A stretch of DNA of 64,000 bases from contig JAEINS010000006.1 in assembly GCA_016342755.1 (NCBI GenBank), positions 124,001 through 188,000 of the forward strand, read 5' to 3'. Position 1 is the stretch's first letter; each line of letters starts with the position of its first letter. The notes under the pieces are model-generated. The model had not been told where the DNA came from. It made no database searches and saw only the letters and a list, made by a program, of their open reading frames with translations. Both the position numbers and the translations under genes were made by a program. This stretch comes from Melioribacteraceae bacterium. Lineage in GTDB: Bacteria > Bacteroidota > Ignavibacteria > Ignavibacteriales > Melioribacteraceae. Positions 61,901 to 64,000 of this stretch are shown here, one piece after another.

Positions 61901-62180
61901 TATTCTGATTCTCGAACGAAGGTGTGAAAGTTATCCCGTTATTAGTGGTCTTCCACAAGGATCCACTTCCCGAAGCAATGTAATACTCATGATAATTTAA
62001 CGGATTAACTGCAATGTCTATAACTCGTCCGCCAGTAATTGCCGGACCAATACTTCTAAATTTTAATCCGGAGAGTGAAACATCTTTAATTGATTTAGGG
62101 TTTTTATCTTCCTGAGCAGTTAAAGAAGAAACGAAAAAAACTAAAAGAAGTAAAAAAAATGATTGTTTTAATGTTTTCAT
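58914..62180 (-). CDS. Large secreted BNR/sortilin-like beta-propeller protein
   Basis: 1088 residues with signal peptide (KTLKQSFFLLLLVFFVSSLTAQ). It has two series of Asp-box/BNR repeats (KTTDGGKNWNKVL, KSTDSGVSWEKLS, RSADRGASWNKQS, STKDGGKTWEAAK, KTTDGGKTWKLIN), each a sialidase/VPS10-type propeller blade, and a C-terminal helical stretch of ~250 residues. Annotated relatives are often called glycosyl hydrolases, but no catalytic residues of a known GH family are recognisable. It likely binds or acts on extracellular polymers. The upstream ~280 bp to the phosphorylase gene are AT-rich and show no gene or clear signal. Confidence 0.8.
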   Translation of the reverse strand: MKTLKQSFFLLLLVFFVSSLTAQEDKNPKSIKDVSLSGLKFRSIGPAITGGRVIDIAVNPLNYHEYYIASGSGSLWKTTNNGITFTPSFENQNTYAIGDVEIDPINTNVLWVGTGENNNQNNSGYGDGIYKSEDGGNTWKNMGLKTSEHIGKIIIDPNNPDIVYVAAMGPLRKKGGERGIFKTTDGGKNWNKVLDVSQYTGFYEVHMDPRHSNILYAVAHQRMRKLYTGVSGGPESGIYKSTDSGVSWEKLSGRLPSGDVGRISMSVSPINPNVLFAIVEAKENQGVYRSADRGASWNKQSSYVSAYAFYFQEIYCDVADIDRVYSLDIFNKVSNDAGKTWENLGEDNKHVDNHALWINPGNNKHMISGCDGGVYVTYDQAKSWEFKSNIPIAEIYKIATDNAEPFYNVYIGTQDNNSLTGPSRTISSGGITNNDWTFTISGDGFQSQVDWKDPNIVYAQSQNGGLSRYDKKSGEKLFIKPYEFGDTAYRFDWDSPLLISKHDNKRLYFAGNKLFRTDDQGSTWKEISPDLTRGIPKHFQKLMGKSWSIDELVRKGSMANIVSIAESPLDENILYVGSGDGLIHSTKDGGKTWEAAKEIENIPPMARVHQIIASHFNKSIAFAACHNFHDGDYLPYLYKTTDGGKTWKLINGDLPELGSSYTIAQDHVNKDLLFAGTQFGVFISNNGGENWIKLKNGIPTICVMNLKIQERENDLVVSTYGRGVYILDDYSPLRNMTEENFAKDAYIFPIKDALMYVESTPFGFPGIGFLGANFYSAPNPKPGAVFTYYIKDEYKSLKKNRRDLEIEKQKKGEDIEFPSYESRKKEINELDAFLLFTITNESGEVVRKIKKEISKGVQQLVWDFRYNIFSPISFDSFDDSVPWNEPDKGYMVVPGRYKISLSKFENGVFTELVAPLEFVCKTLGNKSIPVSNRAALHDFNTKVAELTRTVMGADAHKKELDNKIKYLKKAVFESANVPMDIYNEVLAVESKLKTVNEKFNGDGLKASYEGAVPTSIKERVSLLTYGLWTTTSAPTTTYLKSYETAKNQFGEIFISLENLGKETEVIETKMKEYSAPYTPGRFPNLDNK

Positions 62181-62460
62181 AAGCCAGTCTTTTATTTGAT
62201 TAGAAATGATTAATTATAATAAATCCCGATGTCTATTGAGTTCTAAAATTAAGGAAATTATAGTAATTAATTAAGGATTAGTTTTTTTAATATTGCAGAT
62301 TATTTATGACAAGTATAAATGATAGCTTTTTAAAAAAAGAATCAAGCTCGAAAAGAAAACTCCATTTTAATTTTAAGTAAATAGAAAAACTCAAAAAATA
62401 AAGTCACATCATTTTTTTCTTTAATACAGTGAGTGCGGCTAATTATTAAAAATCAACATT

Positions 62461-64000
62461 TTATTCTAAAGTAACCTCAACAGTATGTGTATTATCATCA
62501 TTACTAATAGGAATAACGTTTCCGCTAATTATTTGGTTATCAACTTTAATCTGTTTTACACCTTTAGAAATACCATTCGGATTTTTTACAGTGATTTTAT
62601 AAGTTGTGTTTCTAAAGACTCTTGTTGCAGAAAATCCTTCCCAGTTTTTTGGAATACATGGATTTATTTGAAGCCCATTATGTGCAGCCTGAATTCCAAG
62701 AATGTATTTAGTTGCGGCCTGGTAAGTCCATGATGATGTTCCCGAAAGCCAGCTATTACGGGCTAATCCGAATTGCGGATGTTCATCGCCAAGTATATTT
62801 TGCGGATAACAATATGGTTCACATTCAAATGTATCAATCACTTCATTTTTTGAAGCCGGATTAATTTGGTTATAATATTCATAAGCTCTGTCGCCATTAC
62901 CAATCATTGTTTCGGCAATCATAACCCATGGATTTGAGTGCAAAAATATTCCGCCGTTTTCTTTAGCACCCGGAGGATAAGTTGTAACACCGCCTTTTTT
63001 AGGATCGTATCCATTATAACCGGGATAACTTAGCTTTATGCCATTTGCTGTGTTTAATTTTTTATTAACGGAATCAATCGCTATTTTTGCGCGTTCGCCG
63101 GTTGCGAAGCCGGAAAGTACAGACCACGACTGCGCATTTGTAAATATCTTACCTTCGCTGTTTTTATGCGAGCCAATTGGTTCGCCATTTTCTTCAAAAT
63201 ATCTGAGATACCATTCTCCATCCCAGCAATGTTCATTTACAATTTTTTTCATTCTGGCAAAATCATTTTTGTACTCCGCGGCCTTTTCATGTTCACCTAA
63301 ATATTCCATCAGTTCAATCATTTCATTTAGAGCAACGCCATATTGGTTAGCTATAAATACACTTTCTGCATCGCCAAGAAGATTAACCGTGTCATTCCAA
63401 TCGGCGAACCCTAAAAGGGGCAGACCATGTTTCCCAATATTATTTTTAGTGAAGTTTAAGGAACGCTGAAGATGATTTAACACAGTTCCGGATTCACGTT
63501 TTTCAATGTTAATATTTTTATCATAAAAAGTAATTTTTTCATTAAGAAAATTATAATCACCTGTTTCTTTTAAATAAGCTGAGACCGCAAAAACTATCCA
63601 GAGATGATCATCGCCATAGAAGTGTTTTTCACCATCCTCACGCGAATCACCTTCGGTAGCCTCCATTGTTAAAGGGAAAAACTGATGCATTGCCGAACCA
63701 TCCGCTTTTTGAACACTAAGAAGTTTTTTCATTAAACTTTTTCCCTCGTTAGGCATATTCGTTATAATTCCCATTACATCTTGCGAACTGTCGCGAAATC
63801 CAATTCCCCTTGCGCCCAATCCAAGCTGATAAAGTGAAAGGTAACGTGACCAGTTAAACGTTGTGTGGCATTGCCGCGGATTATGTATGTTTATCATCGA
63901 GTTAAATGCTGAATCCGGAGTTTCAAAAGATGCCTTTGATAAATAATTTTCCCAGAACTCTGATAATTCATTAAACGCCGATTCAACATTTTCAGTATTT
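62461..64000 (-). CDS. GH94-family phosphorylase, C-terminal part (runs off the right edge)
   Basis: 513 codons are in the window and the frame stays open to position 64000, so the N-terminal part lies outside. GH94 marks are FNSMINIHNPRQCHTTFNW, then LGARGIGFRDSSQD with the catalytic Asp, GDDHLWIVFA, GLPLLGFADWNDT, GEWYLRYFEENGEP and a C-terminal beta-sandwich (INPCIPKNWEGFSATRVFRNTTY). GH94 enzymes cleave beta-glucosides (cellobiose, chitobiose, cellobionate) with phosphate, giving a 1-phospho sugar. The specificity cannot be read from this part. It is transcribed in the same direction as the propeller and esterase genes. Confidence 0.9.
   Translation of the reverse strand, partial: NTENVESAFNELSEFWENYLSKASFETPDSAFNSMINIHNPRQCHTTFNWSRYLSLYQLGLGARGIGFRDSSQDVMGIITNMPNEGKSLMKKLLSVQKADGSAMHQFFPLTMEATEGDSREDGEKHFYGDDHLWIVFAVSAYLKETGDYNFLNEKITFYDKNINIEKRESGTVLNHLQRSLNFTKNNIGKHGLPLLGFADWNDTVNLLGDAESVFIANQYGVALNEMIELMEYLGEHEKAAEYKNDFARMKKIVNEHCWDGEWYLRYFEENGEPIGSHKNSEGKIFTNAQSWSVLSGFATGERAKIAIDSVNKKLNTANGIKLSYPGYNGYDPKKGGVTTYPPGAKENGGIFLHSNPWVMIAETMIGNGDRAYEYYNQINPASKNEVIDTFECEPYCYPQNILGDEHPQFGLARNSWLSGTSSWTYQAATKYILGIQAAHNGLQINPCIPKNWEGFSATRVFRNTTYKITVKNPNGISKGVKQIKVDNQIISGNVIPISNDDNTHTVEVTLE

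Noticed and set aside
58011-62180. Sialidase linked to the nonulosonate operon, because of Asp boxes
   Set aside because: The sialidase Arg triad and FRIP motif are not found; the two regions are 40 kb apart.

Overview
The window is AT-rich DNA from a member of the Bacteroidota/Chlorobi/Ignavibacteriota part of the tree, most likely an ignavibacterium-like anaerobe. The clues are the C-terminal secretion (T9SS type A) tail with the NYPNPFNPSTNIKY motif (gene at 5533-6276), lamin-tail-domain surface proteins, TonB receptors with an N-terminal SLEELMN motif, two-component-regulator-propeller sensors, an OlsF-like fused ornithine-lipid synthase, and short intergenic repeats of a type common in that group. 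This placement is an inference; there is no rRNA or other marker in the window, and I found no tRNA and no CRISPR array.

Layout. (1) 1-5.5 kb: end of a giant lamin-tail-domain surface protein, a small protein, ribokinase and a DUF1080 secreted protein. (2) 5.5-9.2 kb: a T9SS-exported protein, a MscS channel gene bracketed by two inverted copies of a small MITE-like repeat, a PhdYefM/ParE toxin-antitoxin pair and a small protein with a WYIG motif. (3) 9.3-11.4 kb: OlsF-like bifunctional acyltransferase and an SMR exporter. (4) 11.6-18.75 kb, minus strand: eight tightly overlapping genes for what looks like a nonulosonic-acid-type (sialic-acid-like) sugar: glycosyltransferase, SpsF-type cytidylyltransferase, split transketolase, class III aminotransferase, SDR, KdsC-type phosphatase and a short NeuB. 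The transketolase plus aminomutase-like enzyme do not fit the known Neu/Leg/Pse routes. (5) 19-28.4 kb: a metallophosphoesterase, two YfiR (DUF4154) paralogues and three TonB-dependent receptors. (6) 28.5-31.5 kb: a propeller sensor broken by a shift at an A10 run and missing its kinase domain. (7) 31.5-38.9 kb: a MaeB-type malic enzyme that has lost its catalytic lysine and metal ligands, downstream of a 1706-residue dikinase-like protein with the phosphohistidine domain in front of the ATP-grasp domain. (8) 39-44.4 kb: three histidine kinases in a row without a response regulator. (9) 44.5-45.0 kb: a decayed sulfide:quinone oxidoreductase end.

(10) 45-58 kb is a LacI-controlled hexuronate operon: a sigma70-type promoter with a palindrome at the start site, then lacI, uxaC, a three-gene TRAP transporter, a fructuronate-reductase-type SDR, a PfkB kinase, a LarA-family (nickel-pincer) epimerase, 6-phosphogluconate dehydrogenase, DUF4861, kduI and kduD. 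It holds no mannonate dehydratase. The LarA-type enzyme with 6-phosphogluconate dehydrogenase suggests a route glucuronate - fructuronate - mannonate - gluconate - 6-phosphogluconate - ribulose-5-phosphate, beside the KduI/KduD branch for unsaturated uronates. (11) 58-64 kb, minus strand: a secreted esterase, a large BNR/sortilin-like propeller protein and the C-terminal part of a GH94 phosphorylase that runs off the right edge.

The most interesting candidates are the sugar operon in (4), the possible uronate route in (10), and the gene pair in (7).
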